37,312 bases of DNA from JALYJZ01 sp964476895. GTDB lineage: Bacteria > Patescibacteriota > SICC01. The notes beneath the pieces are model-generated. The model did not search any database. It was given only the letters and a program-made list of their open reading frames with translations, and was not told the DNA's origin. The stretch is taken from the NCBI GenBank assembly GCA_964476895.1, contig CAYZCS010000004.1, forward strand, positions 1-37,312, in the 5' to 3' direction. Positions 23,673 to 31,865 of the stretch are shown piece by piece. Both the position numbers and the translations under genes were made by a program. The stretch's first letter is position 1; every line of letters begins with the position of its first letter.

Positions 23673-24590
23673 CTAGGCACGCAGGTGCCGGCGGATCGCG
23701 ATATAGCTGGAAAGCACACCTACGCCGATGCCGGTCGCCAGCTGGACCGCCACGATCAGCGGCAGGTTCGCCCGGAAGTAGGCGGGCACATCCTCGTTGA
23801 TGTCGCTCAGGTAACTAGAGAGCGCCGGCCCGAACGCCAGCACGATCAGGTACACCACAAGCAAGGCGATGCCGGTGCCTATGATGCCGTAGAACGCGCC
23901 CTCGAGCACGAACGGTCCCCGAATATACGCATTGGACGCCCCTACCAGCCGCATGATCTCGATCTCCTCGCGGCGCGAGAAGATCGTGATCCGGATCGTG
24001 TTGAAGACCACGAGGACCGCGAACGTGAGCACGACCAGCGAGATGAACAGTCCCACGTTCCGGATGAAGCTCACGATCCGCTGCAAGCGCTGAATAATTT
24101 CTCTGTTCTCTTTGTCGGACCGGCTGGCTACCAGTGGTTCCGCGAAGTCGGATTCCAGCACCGGATTGAAGGCATCCAGGTCATCCGGGTTCTTGGCCTT
24201 GATCTGGATACTGGCCGGCAGCGGGTTCTCTTCCTCGGAAATCTGCTCGACCAGCCGCTGGTTCCGCTCGGATTGCCCCTTGTAGATCTCAAGCGCCTGC
24301 GTCTTTGAGACGTACGTCACCGCGGCGGCGTTCGGATGTTTCTCGACCTGTTCCTTGAGCGTCAGGATGTCGGCCACCTTGGCGTCCTCGTTGAAGAACA
24401 CCTCCACGTCGATCTTCTCCTGGATCGCCGTGATCACGTTGGTGCCGAGCAGCATCAGGAGGGCGAAGATCGAGACCAGGACCAGCGAGAACGTCACGAT
24501 ACCGGTCGCCGCCACGGAGAGCCAGCCGTTCCGGTAGAAGCTCGTGAACGCCGACTTGATCAGCCGGGGACCGGTGACGAAGACGCTCAT
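23673..24590 (-). CDS. ftsX: Cell division protein FtsX
   Basis: The 305-residue permease-like subunit of FtsEX begins with a cytoplasmic tail (GPRLIKSAFTSFYRNGWLSV) and a first transmembrane helix (about 27-48). An extracellular domain follows, with DVEFFNEDAKVADI-like VEVFFNEDAKV and AAVTYVSKTQALEIYKGQ. Three more membrane helices include FIRNVGLFISLVVLTFAVLV and the conserved cytoplasmic IFSRREEIEIMRLVGASNAYI. FtsX transmits FtsE ATPase cycles to an external peptidoglycan hydrolase, here probably the adjacent coiled-coil CHAP protein. The ATG overlaps the ftsE stop by 4 bp, so translation is coupled. Confidence 0.95.
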   Translation of the reverse strand: MSVFVTGPRLIKSAFTSFYRNGWLSVAATGIVTFSLVLVSIFALLMLLGTNVITAIQEKIDVEVFFNEDAKVADILTLKEQVEKHPNAAAVTYVSKTQALEIYKGQSERNQRLVEQISEEENPLPASIQIKAKNPDDLDAFNPVLESDFAEPLVASRSDKENREIIQRLQRIVSFIRNVGLFISLVVLTFAVLVVFNTIRITIFSRREEIEIMRLVGASNAYIRGPFVLEGAFYGIIGTGIALLVVYLIVLAFGPALSSYLSDINEDVPAYFRANLPLIVAVQLATGIGVGVLSSYIAIRRHLRA

Positions 24591-25279
24591 GCTTCCTTCC
24601 TCAGCGCGTACTTGCCGACCTTCTGGTCACGGACGATCTTCCCGTCCTCAAGCGTAACCACGCGCTTCTTAAGCGCATCCACCACCTCGCGGTTGTGGGT
24701 GGCCAGGATCACGGTAGTGCCGAACTGGTTGATCTTGAGCAGCAGCTGGATGATCTCCCAGGCGTTCACGGGGTCGAGGTTACCGGTCGGTTCGTCGGCG
24801 ATCAGCAGCTTCGGCTGGTGCACCAGTGCCCGCGCGATCGCCGTCCGCTGGATCTCACCGCCGGAGAGCTGATGCGGGAATCGGTCCGCTTTCTCGAGCA
24901 AGCCGACCATCTTCAGGATCTTCGGCACCGACTTCTTGATCTCGATGTTCTTCATGCCGGAGACTTCCATCGCGAACGCCACGTTCTCGGCCACCGTCTT
25001 GTGGTCGAGCAGCTTGAAGTCTTGGAAGACCACGCCGATCTTCCGGCGGTAGAACGGCACCTGCTTGTGTGAGAGATGGGAGATGTCGCGGTCGTTGACG
25101 AAGATCTTCCCCTCCGACGGCCGCTCCTCGGCGATCAGCATCCGCACCAGGGTGCTTTTTCCGGCGCCCGACGACCCCACCAACGAGACGAACTCGTTAG
25201 GATTGATCGAGAGGTTCACGTCCTCCAGTGCGACATTTCCTTTCGGATACGCTTTCTTGACGTGCACCATCCTGATCAT
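24587..25279 (-). CDS. ftsE: Cell division ATP-binding protein FtsE
   Basis: This is an ABC ATPase that drives FtsX. From MIRMVHVKKAYPKGNVALED it has 230 residues. Motifs: Walker A VGSSGAGKSTLVRML, Q loop VVFQDFKLLDHKTVAENV, signature HQLSGGEIQRTAIARAL, Walker B LLIADEPTGNLDP and H loop ILATHNREVVD. The start at 25279 fits the family; a longer frame opens to 25345 but crosses the predicted promoter, so it is rejected. The promoter upstream has a palindrome in its spacer. It overlaps ftsX by 4 bp, forming the division/wall-remodelling operon with the CHAP gene behind it. Confidence 0.95.
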   Translation of the reverse strand: MIRMVHVKKAYPKGNVALEDVNLSINPNEFVSLVGSSGAGKSTLVRMLIAEERPSEGKIFVNDRDISHLSHKQVPFYRRKIGVVFQDFKLLDHKTVAENVAFAMEVSGMKNIEIKKSVPKILKMVGLLEKADRFPHQLSGGEIQRTAIARALVHQPKLLIADEPTGNLDPVNAWEIIQLLLKINQFGTTVILATHNREVVDALKKRVVTLEDGKIVRDQKVGKYALRKEA

Positions 25280-25316
25280 CGGCGCCCCCGGTAGCTGCGA
25301 CTGTGCATACGGAATC

Positions 25317-25345
25317 ACGGTACCGCCTCGGCTGAGGCGGGTCAA
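25317..25345 (-). promoter_or_regulatory. ftsEX promoter with palindromic spacer
   Basis: On the minus strand TTGACC (25340-25345) and TACCGT (25317-25322) are separated by exactly 17 bp. The spacer is a perfect inverted repeat: CCGCCTC and GAGGCGG arms with a 4-nt centre (25323-25340). This could be a repressor site. The leader would be about 30 nt before the ftsE ATG. Confidence 0.5.
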
Positions 25346-25448
25346 TTTCCAGGGACGTATCCACCGGTCGTCCCCGGTTTCGGGCCACGGTTTGGGAGAT
25401 TGAACAAAAGCGTTGCTAGCGGTGGCAATGGCGCGGCATTCACGGCAT

Positions 25449-25477
25449 TTGCAGAGCAGTCCCGAAAGCCATAAGAT
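25449..25477 (+). promoter_or_regulatory. Candidate promoter for the 289-aa hypothetical gene
   Basis: TTGCAG (25449-25454) and TAAGAT (25472-25477) are 17 bp apart. A Shine-Dalgarno AAGGA (25495-25499) lies 5 nt before the ATG at 25505. The rest of the 225-bp ftsE-hypothetical gap shows nothing I can name. Confidence 0.5.
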
Positions 25478-25504
25478 AACCAGCTAACTTACGTAAGGAA
25501 GCGT

Positions 25505-26374
25505 ATGCCTCGAATAAGCGTTAAAGAAATCACCCCGGTCGAAGAATTATCGGAGTGCGGAGCAGCCAAACTGGCGCGATCGAAGCCCCGGGACGATGAC
25601 CTCCCCGAAGAGGAGCGGATCGGGATAGCTACCAACTTGATCGGAGAATTCAGGAGCCAACTCGAATGGCAGTACGATCATCTCGTCCAGCTCCAGAACG
25701 GCAAGATAGACCAAGATGCCTATGCAGCCCGCGTAGGGGACCTTCCAGAAGATCTCGACGCGACTTTAGAAGAGACCACCGAAGCGATGCAGCGTTTGGC
25801 ATCATACGCCGCCGCGATCAAGGAAGGAGATGCCGGAGTGATCAAGGCGTTATCCGAGTGGGACAGGCTTGATGAGTATGAAAAGGCGGAGCTGGAGCGC
25901 CGGGCCGAGGAGGTCAAAGCCATCCTGCGTCAACGTTTGGATGAGGGAGAATTTCCGCTTGCCGTTGCGTATCGGGAGAAGGTGGCAGAAAGCAGAACAG
26001 CTTCAAGTACGCCCATTACGCCATACCTTACCGAACAGGAGATCGCCCACGAAGAAGTCGAGGTGTTCATCTGGACAGTCTCCACTTACCAGTCAGTGGT
26101 CGATATGGGTCGTGCCGGTGGGGGCGTTCCCCATGAAATTGACCCGGACAAGATGGCCATCATTATTATTGGTGGCTATTTGGAGACAGCGCTTTGGGCA
26201 AAGGCCCAACGCAAAGATGACTGGGATCTCGAATTAGGGAACTCGAGCTTCGCTGCCGTGCGTGAACGCGTCACTGAGTTCACATCTCGCATGGTCCCGG
26301 TGCTCGAAGCACAGGTCGCATGGGACAAGCAGCACGGCTACAAAGAGTGGGTAGAAACGTCGGATACGGAATAG
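25505..26374 (+). CDS. Hypothetical protein, 289 aa, helical
   Basis: I do not recognise this protein. It starts MPRISVKEITPVEELSEC after a good AAGGA Shine-Dalgarno, so it is a real gene. It is acidic and mostly helical (IGEFRSQLEWQYDHLVQLQ, DEYEKAELERRAEEVKAIL), with one hydrophobic stretch MAIIIIGGYLETALWAK at about 218-234 that is too short and isolated for a clear membrane protein. There is no signal peptide and no catalytic motif. The GC content looks lower than the flanks (about mid-50s by eye) and the gene stands alone on the plus strand. It sits beside a tRNA-derived repeat and a foreign-looking transporter, so it may be accessory DNA. Confidence 0.75.
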   Translation: MPRISVKEITPVEELSECGAAKLARSKPRDDDLPEEERIGIATNLIGEFRSQLEWQYDHLVQLQNGKIDQDAYAARVGDLPEDLDATLEETTEAMQRLASYAAAIKEGDAGVIKALSEWDRLDEYEKAELERRAEEVKAILRQRLDEGEFPLAVAYREKVAESRTASSTPITPYLTEQEIAHEEVEVFIWTVSTYQSVVDMGRAGGGVPHEIDPDKMAIIIIGGYLETALWAKAQRKDDWDLELGNSSFAAVRERVTEFTSRMVPVLEAQVAWDKQHGYKEWVETSDTE

Positions 26375-26380
26375 CTCGCA

Positions 26381-26409
26381 GCGGCCCTACGGAAAACCTG
26401 GCGTCCTAA
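26381..26409 (-). repeat. tRNA-Glu remnant (29 bp, internally deleted)
   Basis: Two blocks match the intact tRNA-Glu gene exactly and in the same orientation: 26381-26392 equals 27410-27421 (12 bp, acceptor 3' strand) and 26393-26409 equals 27448-27464 (17 bp, D-loop to anticodon stem). The intervening 26 bp (anticodon, variable and T arm) are missing. It lies at the opposite side of the DMT-transporter gene from the intact tRNA, the position expected of an att-site duplication. Confidence 0.8.
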
Positions 26410-27410
26410 GCTGAACAATCAGTACTTCATTCATGTGCTCTCTGTATACCCGAGACTACCCTGCGAGGTGCGGGAGCCACAGAGCCTGGAAGATCACGAC
26501 CTGTTTTTGCGCGTGTTCGAAGGTAGATAGCCAGTAAGATCATCACCCCACCGGTCGCATCCCAAAGCGAGATGGTCTGACGATAGAAGAGATATCCCAG
26601 AACAATTCCGGCTACGACCTCAAGCAAGAGCAATAACGTTCCGACCTGGGCATCGACATGTCGAAAGCCGTATACCACCAGAAAACCCACGACCAAAAAG
26701 ATAGACGCCAACGCGAACGTGGCGATCCATATGGGACTCCATTCAATGGCAACCCACTGCTCCTGCAAAAACAGGGAAAGGGTGACTGAGAATACTAATG
26801 CGAATGCCGTATCCACCAGATTCATCTGGAGATTCGAGTATGTCTTCGAGATCGCCTTCGAAAATACACTCCAGCCAGGGGCGGCGATTCCAGCGATTAC
26901 TGCCGCCAGGCTATATGCCAGCGTAGACGTTTGGAAATTGACGCTATAGACGAGTGCCAGCCCCAAAATTGACAGGCCTAGTGCGATCAGACCCCTTCGA
27001 TTGATTGATTCCTTAAATAGCAGGGTCCCGAGCGCATATCCACAAATAGTAGCAACGGCCAACGACAAGAAATAAGTCGTCCCAATGGAAATTTTCGTAA
27101 AGGCGATATAAAGTCCGACGACATTAACGAATCCACACCCGCTCCGCAAAAGGAACCACTTCACATCCTTACGGGCAATTGATTTCTTCTGATTCCTCAA
27201 AAAGAGAAACAAAAGAACCAGAATGGTGAGCTGGAAGCCGTTTCGAATCGATGTCTGATAAAAAAGCGGGATATTGAAACTGATGTAGTGGGAAAATACA
27301 CCGAACGAACCGGTCAGAACGGAAACCGCTAGCAGTGCCAGAATACCTTTGTGTTTTCCCTCCATGTATCGTCTGTCTCGGGATATAGTTTGTTTTTCGA
27401 ACGTAGACGG
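26410..27410. mobile_element. Putative one-gene island at the 3' end of tRNA-Glu
   Basis: The roughly 1-kb segment between the tRNA remnant and the 3' end of intact tRNA-Glu contains only the DMT transporter gene. It is clearly more AT-rich than the surroundings. The layout (intact tRNA at one side, 3' fragment as direct repeat at the other, 3' end of the tRNA facing the insert) matches tRNA-targeted site-specific integration. No integrase or excisionase is present, so the element would be a decayed remnant. The alternative is local tRNA duplication followed by decay. Confidence 0.5.
26427..27365 (-). CDS. DMT-superfamily (EamA-like) transporter
   Basis: The 312-residue protein has about ten hydrophobic helices in two EamA-like repeats. 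It begins MEGKHKGILALLAVSVLTGS and includes FGVFSHYISF, IRNGFQLTILVLLFLF, GTTYFLSLAVATICGYALG, LFKESINRRGLIALGLSIL, then in the second half SVFSKAISKTYSNL and GTLLLLLEVVAGIVLGYLFY. These fit drug/metabolite exporters; the substrate is unknown. Base and codon use differ from neighbours (more A/T-ending codons such as AAA, ATT, TTA). The gene sits alone between a tRNA-Glu remnant and intact tRNA-Glu, so recent transfer is likely. No clear promoter is seen; TATATC about 20 nt upstream is weak. Confidence 0.88.
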   Translation of the reverse strand: MEGKHKGILALLAVSVLTGSFGVFSHYISFNIPLFYQTSIRNGFQLTILVLLFLFLRNQKKSIARKDVKWFLLRSGCGFVNVVGLYIAFTKISIGTTYFLSLAVATICGYALGTLLFKESINRRGLIALGLSILGLALVYSVNFQTSTLAYSLAAVIAGIAAPGWSVFSKAISKTYSNLQMNLVDTAFALVFSVTLSLFLQEQWVAIEWSPIWIATFALASIFLVVGFLVVYGFRHVDAQVGTLLLLLEVVAGIVLGYLFYRQTISLWDATGGVMILLAIYLRTRAKTGRDLPGSVAPAPRRVVSGIQRAHE

Positions 27411-27482
27411 CGGCCCTACGGGGAATCGAACCCCGGTTTCCAGGATGAAAACCTGGCGTCCTAACCACTAGACGATAGGGCC
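27411..27482 (-). tRNA. tRNA-Glu (UUC)
   Basis: The 72-nt cloverleaf reads on the minus strand. Acceptor GGCCCTA pairs with TAGGGCC, discriminator G. The D arm contains AGTGGTTAGGA. The anticodon stem CCAGG/CCTGG encloses TTTTCAT with anticodon TTC. The T arm is CGGGG-TTCGATT-CCCCG. CCA is not encoded (CCG follows). A TAAAAT -10 lies 9 nt upstream. Its 3' end borders the putative one-gene island. Confidence 0.95.
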
Positions 27483-27552
27483 GTGGTTACTATTTTAACT
27501 GTACCAGCGTACCGCGGGGCGGGAGGAAGGGTCTATGCCCCGAGCAGTCTGG

Positions 27553-28509
27553 TCAGGAACCCTGCGGAATCGCGATCCGGTAGATCGCCGACTGGCCTTC
27601 CGCCGCGCTGTGCAGGTAGAGGTATTCCCCGTCCGTAATCGGACCGACCAGCGGCCCCGGCAGGTCGGTGAGCAATACCTGGTGCCGTTCCCCGGCGGCG
27701 GTGAACAGCGTCAGTGCCCCGCGACCGTCCACGACATGTCCGACCAACAGGTTCTTGCGATCGTCGTAGAGCAGGCTCTCCGCGTCCGTGAGCCCGCCCA
27801 GCACGGTGGACAGCTTGCCGTTATCGAAGATCTGAACTACCGATGCCTCTTCGTCCGCGAACTGCGCCACGCGGATGATGTTGTCATTGTCCACCACAAG
27901 TCCCGCCGGCTCCTTGAGGTCCCGGGCGACTGTCCGACGCTCGCCCGCCAGTGTCAGCTTGATGATCGTGCCGTCGCCGTTGTTCGACACATAGAAGTCC
28001 CCGTCCCGCGCGCGGGCAATGCCGTTCGGACCGTCCAGGCCGTCCGTCAGCTCCCGGACTTCGCCGGTGTCGGGATTGACCCGCACCACGCGCCCCTCCT
28101 TGAACAGCGGCGTGACGATCCAACCCTCGTCGTCCTGGACCATGTCGTGCGCGCCGCCGAGCTCGTCGGCGAGCAGGCGTTTGCCGCCGGTCTGCGGGTC
28201 CACGGCGTAGAGCTTGTCGTCACCCCAGTCGGAGACGTACAGCGTCCCGTCGAAGAAACCGATGCCGTGCGGCTGGTCGAACCCGCCCGCGACCTGCTCC
28301 AGGTCGTCGGCGGAAAGGGTCCGCCCGGCCAGTGACGCGAAGAGCGCGGTGTCCGGCGAGCCGGACGGGGATGCCGAGCCGCCGAGCTGCTCCTGGGCCA
28401 CCTTGGTCGCGGTCGTCCCGACGACGAAGAAGAGTGCCGCGCCGGCGGCGATCACCGCCGCCATGGCCGCCATCAGCAGGATCTTGCGGCGGCGCTTAGT
28501 CACGCGCAC
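27553..28509 (-). CDS. Membrane-anchored NHL/SMP-30-like beta-propeller protein
   Basis: The 318-residue protein has a basic N terminus (MRVTKRRRKILL) and one transmembrane/signal segment (about 9-32). A small linker rich in S/G/P precedes a beta-propeller. Repeats are visible as GFDQPHGIGFFDGTLYVSDW, GRVVRVNPDTGEVREL, LDGPNGIARARDGDFYVSNN and DGTIIKLTLAGERRTV, the sort seen in SMP-30/gluconolactonase and NHL folds. It is probably an extracytoplasmic binding or scaffold protein; lactonase activity cannot be claimed. It is 15 bp downstream of the M23 peptidase on the same strand. The start is GTG at 28509, or GTG at 28503 with GGGAG 5 nt upstream. Confidence 0.82.
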   Translation of the reverse strand: MRVTKRRRKILLMAAMAAVIAAGAALFFVVGTTATKVAQEQLGGSASPSGSPDTALFASLAGRTLSADDLEQVAGGFDQPHGIGFFDGTLYVSDWGDDKLYAVDPQTGGKRLLADELGGAHDMVQDDEGWIVTPLFKEGRVVRVNPDTGEVRELTDGLDGPNGIARARDGDFYVSNNGDGTIIKLTLAGERRTVARDLKEPAGLVVDNDNIIRVAQFADEEASVVQIFDNGKLSTVLGGLTDAESLLYDDRKNLLVGHVVDGRGALTLFTAAGERHQVLLTDLPGPLVGPITDGEYLYLHSAAEGQSAIYRIAIPQGS

Positions 28510-28524
28510 TCCCGCCGCCGGGCC

Positions 28525-29343
28525 TTAGGCGAGACGGTTGCGGAACCAGTCGATGATTCGTGAAAGCCATGATGTGTCTTTGGCGTCATCCGAGGCGCTG
28601 CTGACCTTGAGTGGCGGCGCAGGCGTCGAGTCGGGGGTCGGGGTGGCCGCGGTCAGCCGCGGGTCACGGCCCGCGCCGTGCCGGACCAGCCAGTCGTCCG
28701 GATTGTACCATTCGGCCCGGAGGTGCTCACGCGTCTGCTCGTACCCGTCGAAGTCCAGCGCGGGACCCTTGTGGATGCCGAAGTGCAGGTGCTTGCGCGC
28801 CCCGCTGGTTTCCGCGGAGAAGTTCTTGCCGAGGAACGCGACCGTCTGCCCGGCCGTCACCCGCTGGCCGGTCCGGACGCGGACATCGCTGAGCCGGACG
28901 TGGCCGTAGAGCGACGTCACGACCTCCGGTTCACGGTGCCGGATGACCACCAGTCCGCCATACCCCGGCACGGTGCCGACGTAGATGACCTCTCCAGCGG
29001 CGATCGCCTTCACGGGAATCTCCCGCCGCGCGTCCTCCCCCGAGTAGAATTCCACGTCAGCGCCGGCATGGAGCCCGGTGAACTGGTTGCGAAGACCGTT
29101 GTGCGGGAAGAGCTCGCGGTGGCGCTCATGGTACGCACGATCGACCACCACGTCGAATCCCTTGAGCGTCTGGTTCTCGAAGTAGCGCTCGACAGGGAGG
29201 ACGACGGGGGCGGCGGCATGCGTGCCCACCGGTGCCATGGAAACGACCGCGATGCTCACCGCGATGGGCACCGCCAGCACCCGGATGGCCGTCTTACGTA
29301 CTGAAGTCAGGTATCGGATCATTTGCGGATTATTTGTTCGCAT
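28525..29343 (-). CDS. Secreted M23 (LytM-type) peptidase
   Basis: From MRTNNPQMIRYLTSVRKT the protein has about 272 residues, with a signal peptide (hydrophobic VLAVPIAVSIAVVSMAP, cleavage near HAAA). The LytM zinc site is intact: FTGLHAGADVEFYS (first His and Asp), VVTSLYGHVRLSDVRV (catalytic His) and ARKHLHFGIHKG (HLH motif). The usual turn GQRVTAGQTVAFLG is present. It should cut peptidoglycan cross-bridges or be a wall-remodelling factor outside the membrane. A tail of T/P/S and a final amphipathic helix (SWLSRIIDWFRNRLA) follow. A TATCTT box 5 nt before this ATG favours it over the ATG at 29322 and the open frame reaching 29385. The promoter of xfp lies divergently upstream. Confidence 0.9.
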   Translation of the reverse strand: MRTNNPQMIRYLTSVRKTAIRVLAVPIAVSIAVVSMAPVGTHAAAPVVLPVERYFENQTLKGFDVVVDRAYHERHRELFPHNGLRNQFTGLHAGADVEFYSGEDARREIPVKAIAAGEVIYVGTVPGYGGLVVIRHREPEVVTSLYGHVRLSDVRVRTGQRVTAGQTVAFLGKNFSAETSGARKHLHFGIHKGPALDFDGYEQTREHLRAEWYNPDDWLVRHGAGRDPRLTAATPTPDSTPAPPLKVSSASDDAKDTSWLSRIIDWFRNRLA

Positions 29344-29421
29344 ATCGGAAGATAGACTACTCACGGCCGGAATCCCACTAACCAAGCGTGGCCATCCGAA
29401 AGGCGCGCATCCTCGCGGTCC

Positions 29422-29450
29422 TTGACGAATCTCTGAAAATATGCTTTAAT
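29422..29450 (+). promoter_or_regulatory. Promoter for xfp-ackA
   Basis: TTGACG (29422-29427) and TTTAAT (29445-29450) are 17 bp apart, each one base from consensus. Transcription would start near 29457, leaving a 30-nt leader with no clear Shine-Dalgarno before the xfp ATG. Confidence 0.7.
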
Positions 29451-29486
29451 AACACAATTTTGCCGGAATCGGACACAGCCTGAGCC

Positions 29487-31865
29487 ATGCAACAGAAACG
29501 CAAACGACAACTCGACGCTTACCTCCGCGCGGCCAACTACCTGTCCGCCGCCCAGGTCTACCTTAAGGACAACTTCCTCCTGGAACGCCCGCTCGTGCCC
29601 GAGGACATCAAGCCGCGGCTGCTCGGCCACTGGGGATCCAGTCCGGGTATCAACTTCATATACGCGCACCTCAACGAGCTGATCCGCCGCGAAGGACCGG
29701 AGGTCCTGTTCGTGATGGGACCCGGCCACGCCTACGCCGCCCTGCAGTCGAACCTGTTCCTCGAAGGCTCGCTGGAGAAGTTCTACCCGAAGGCGAAGCG
29801 GAATGCCGCCGGCGTCGGCTACATCGTGAAGGAGTTCAGTTGGCCGTACGGCTTCCCCAGCCACTCCAACCCCGGCACGCCCGGCGCGATCCTTGAGGGC
29901 GGCGAGCTCGGCTACGCGCTTTCCACCGCCTACGGCGCCGCGCTCGATAATCCGGACCTGATCGTCGCCACGGTGATCGGTGACGGCGAGGCTGAGACCG
30001 GCCCGACCGCCACGGCCTGGCACCTGAACAAGCTGCTCGACCCGGCAACTTCGGGTGCGGTCCTGCCGATCATCCATCTCAACGAGTACAAGATCTCCGG
30101 CCCCACCATCTACGGCCGCATGTCGGACGCCGAGCTCAAGCAGCTCTTCCGCGGCTACGGCTACGAGCCGATCGTCGTCCGCGGCAGCGCGGACCAGACG
30201 CCGCACGACCGGATGCACGACGCGCTCCAGGCCAGTTACCGGAAGATCCGGAAGGTCCAGCAGACGGCACGCCGCAGCCCGAAAGGCCGCGGAACCGCCG
30301 CCGCGGAAACGGTCCGCCCCAAGTGGCCGCTGATCATCCTCCGGACTCCGAAAGGCTGGACCGGCATCAAGCGGCTCGACGGCGAACCGATCGAAGGCAG
30401 TTTCCGTTCGCACCAGGTCGTCGCTCCCGACGTCCGTGAGAACCCGGCCCACCTGGCCGCGCTCGAACGCTGGCTCCGCTCATACCGATTCGACGAACTC
30501 TTCGATCCGCGACGCGGCTTCACGGCCGACGTCCGGGTGAATATTCCCGGCGGCGCGGAGCGCATGGGTCTCAGCCGCCATACCCACGGCGAGCGGCGGA
30601 AGGCCCTGAAGCTACCGAACCCCGCTTCGCTGGCAGTCCGGCCGGAGCGACCTGGCGAGCTCGCGAACGGCGGCATGCACTACGTAGGCGACTACCTCAA
30701 GGAAGCGTTCGCCAAGAACCGCCGCGCCAAGAACCTCCGGATCTTCTCGCCGGACGAGACCTACTCGAACCGGCTCGACAAGGTGTTCGACGAGACCGCC
30801 CGGGCCTGGCAGTGGCCGCTCAAGCCCGCCGATGTGGACATGGCCCGCGACGGGCGCGTGATGGAGATGCTCTCCGAACACTCCCTGCAGGGCATGCTCC
30901 AGGGCTACGCCCTCACCGGCCGGTACGGCTTGTTCGCCTCGTACGAGGCCTTCGTCCAGATCGTCACCAGCATGGTCGACCAGTACGCGAAGTTCGTGAA
31001 GGTCGCCCGGACGATCCCATGGCGGAAGCCGAACCCGTCGCTGACCTACCTCCTGACCTCGTCCGCCTGGCGGCAGGAGCATAACGGGTTCTCCCACCAG
31101 AATCCCGGCTTCATCGACGACCTGCTGCAGCGGCACGGCGACTTCATCACCGTCTACTTCCCGCCCGATGGCAATGCCACATTGGCGGCGCTGGACGAGA
31201 GCCTCCGCTCGACCGACCGGATCAACGCGCTGGTCGTCGCTAAGAAGAACCAGCACATCTGGCTGCCGTATGCCGACGCCAAGCGTGCGATGCGGGACGG
31301 CCTCTCCACCTGGCGGTTCGCCTCCGACGCGCGGCCCGACCTGGTCCTCGCCGCGGCCGGCGGCCACCTCACCACGGAAACGCTGGCAGCACTGGCGATC
31401 GTCAAGGAGGAAGTGCCGAGCGCCCGCCTCCGGTTCGTCTCGATCGCCGCGCTCTCCGACTGCGGGTTCGGCCCAGCCGGCCGGAAGGTCTCCGAGGCCG
31501 CGTTCCAGCGCCACTTCACGAACGACAAGCCGGTGATCGTGAACTTCCACGGCTATCCCGAGACCCTCAAGTCCGTCCTCTTCGACTACGAGCGCCAGGC
31601 CGGACGCTTCTCCGTGCACGGCTACCTCGAATCCGGATCGACCACGACGCCATTCGACATGCACGTCCGCAACGAGACCGACCGCTACCACCTGGCGATG
31701 GAAGCCTTCGGTCGGCTGGCCGACCGGAAGGTCCTGGACCGCCGCTCCGCGAACCGGCTCAAGCAGAAGTACGCCGCGAAACTCGCCGCGGAACGGCGCT
31801 ACATCGTCCGCCACGGAATCGACCCGAAGCACATCGAGGAGTGGCAATGGCCGGATCCGTCCTGA
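29487..31865 (+). CDS. xfp: Xylulose-5-phosphate/fructose-6-phosphate phosphoketolase
   Basis: The 792-residue TPP enzyme cleaves X5P or F6P with phosphate into acetyl phosphate plus G3P or E4P. Motifs: LLGHWGSSPGINFIYAHLN, FVMGPGHAYAALQSNLFLEG, SNPGTPGAILEGGELGYALS, VIGDGEAETGPTATAWHLNK (TPP/Mg site) and PIIHLNEYKISGPTIYGR. Later come GRVMEMLSEHSLQGMLQGY, TSSAWRQEHNGFSHQNPGF and VNFHGYPETLKSVLFDYE. The length matches the family. The ackA start overlaps its last 19 bp. Together they form an acetyl-phosphate route to ATP, a common fermentative module in CPR bacteria. Confidence 0.96.
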   Translation: MQQKRKRQLDAYLRAANYLSAAQVYLKDNFLLERPLVPEDIKPRLLGHWGSSPGINFIYAHLNELIRREGPEVLFVMGPGHAYAALQSNLFLEGSLEKFYPKAKRNAAGVGYIVKEFSWPYGFPSHSNPGTPGAILEGGELGYALSTAYGAALDNPDLIVATVIGDGEAETGPTATAWHLNKLLDPATSGAVLPIIHLNEYKISGPTIYGRMSDAELKQLFRGYGYEPIVVRGSADQTPHDRMHDALQASYRKIRKVQQTARRSPKGRGTAAAETVRPKWPLIILRTPKGWTGIKRLDGEPIEGSFRSHQVVAPDVRENPAHLAALERWLRSYRFDELFDPRRGFTADVRVNIPGGAERMGLSRHTHGERRKALKLPNPASLAVRPERPGELANGGMHYVGDYLKEAFAKNRRAKNLRIFSPDETYSNRLDKVFDETARAWQWPLKPADVDMARDGRVMEMLSEHSLQGMLQGYALTGRYGLFASYEAFVQIVTSMVDQYAKFVKVARTIPWRKPNPSLTYLLTSSAWRQEHNGFSHQNPGFIDDLLQRHGDFITVYFPPDGNATLAALDESLRSTDRINALVVAKKNQHIWLPYADAKRAMRDGLSTWRFASDARPDLVLAAAGGHLTTETLAALAIVKEEVPSARLRFVSIAALSDCGFGPAGRKVSEAAFQRHFTNDKPVIVNFHGYPETLKSVLFDYERQAGRFSVHGYLESGSTTTPFDMHVRNETDRYHLAMEAFGRLADRKVLDRRSANRLKQKYAAKLAAERRYIVRHGIDPKHIEEWQWPDPS

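Noticed and set aside
25280..25345. Longer FtsE N terminus starting at 25345
   Set aside because: The extra residues do not match FtsE and the frame crosses the predicted promoter.
26410..27410. Insertion sequence or integron cassette
   Set aside because: No transposase, integrase, terminal inverted repeats or attC-like hairpin; the direct repeat is tRNA-derived.
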